From positions 41,440,437 to 41,504,436 of the forward strand of contig CP154956.1 of assembly GCA_039621445.1 (NCBI GenBank): a DNA stretch of 64,000 bases, in the 5' to 3' direction. Below the pieces are notes generated by a model. It saw nothing but the letters and a program-made list of their open reading frames with translations, was not told the DNA's origin and searched no databases. Position numbers and translations under genes: made by a program. This document shows positions 61,961 to 64,000 of the stretch, piece by piece (the stretch's first letter is position 1; each line of letters starts with the position of its first letter). Origin of the DNA: Euglena gracilis. Its lineage: Eukaryota; Euglenida; Euglenophyceae; Euglenales.

Positions 61961-62254
61961 GTTGGTGCTTTGTTGTGATCAGTTTATTGTTTTTGGTTGC
62001 CGTACAAAGGACCCCAGAAGCTGGCGAACAGAATCCGTCCGCTGAATTCAGGATTATGTGTTGGTTTGGGGGGGGGGTACCAGCCCAGCCGAGGAGGCAG
62101 AGTTTGAACCCAGCCCCACGGTGGGTTGCCCAGCCAGCGCCTCCCACTCTAAGGAGCCCCCGGCATACTTCGCCCTCCCAGGCGCCGGGGGAGTGCCGGG
62201 TGGCAGACTGCGGGGCAGACCTCCATTTAGGCGGTATCACCAAATCCGCACTAA

Positions 62255-64000
<1,746 letters not shown>

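Overview
The window is nuclear DNA of a eukaryote. Coding sense is confined to short GC-rich exons (about 50-370 bp) split by spliceosomal introns, and the spaces between are full of microsatellites, homopolymer C/G runs and short DNA transposons. There are no bacterial-style gene packs, ribosome sites or operons. Long open frames of Cys-Val, Thr-His, Met-Ile or Phe-Lys are readings of simple repeats and are not genes.

Seven genes can be rebuilt exon by exon, all on the + strand, head to tail: (1) the 3' end of a monoglyceride-lipase-like alpha/beta hydrolase (440-1297); (2) a protein disulfide isomerase (2249-6831); (3) an unrecognised Trp/Arg-rich helical protein with a long disordered Pro/Arg/Ser tail (about 9119-24152); (4) an MSI1/RBBP4-type histone-binding WD40 protein (26876-37784) whose 4.1-kb intron holds several transposons; (5) a homologue of the animal C11orf65/MFI protein with an IQ-motif extension (39978-46443); (6) a membrane-anchored protein kinase resembling the thylakoid STN7/STN8 family, with a C-terminal PDZ domain (47412-58473); (7) the start of a PP2C-type protein phosphatase (62255 to the window end). 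Exon joins are supported by reading-phase agreement and by alignment to remembered family patterns; no search was run.

Splicing is unusual. Besides GT-AG there are at least four well-supported GC-AG introns and one probable GA-AG intron, acceptors are usually AG followed by G, long (GT)n arrays begin at or next to several 5' splice sites, and C9-C16 runs stand in for polypyrimidine tracts. The co-directional genes, GC/GA donors, an STN-like kinase and its signal-peptide plus Ser/Thr-rich plus second-membrane-segment leader together suggest a photosynthetic protist with a complex plastid, perhaps an alveolate (dinoflagellate or chromerid). This is an inference, not an identification; C11orf65/MFI-like proteins fit a flagellate.

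Mobile DNA: a 1.6-kb hAT element with perfect 15-bp inverted ends and a perfect 8-bp target duplication (33976-35590); two copies of a ~343-bp hAT-type MITE family, each with its own 8-bp duplication (31384-31740, 51702-52062); a 628-bp C/G-capped inverted-repeat element (59213-59840); foldback elements near 60.4-60.9 kb; several dispersed repeat families; and a 67-bp introner-like insertion flanked by a 10-bp direct repeat inside the first exon of the MSI1 gene.
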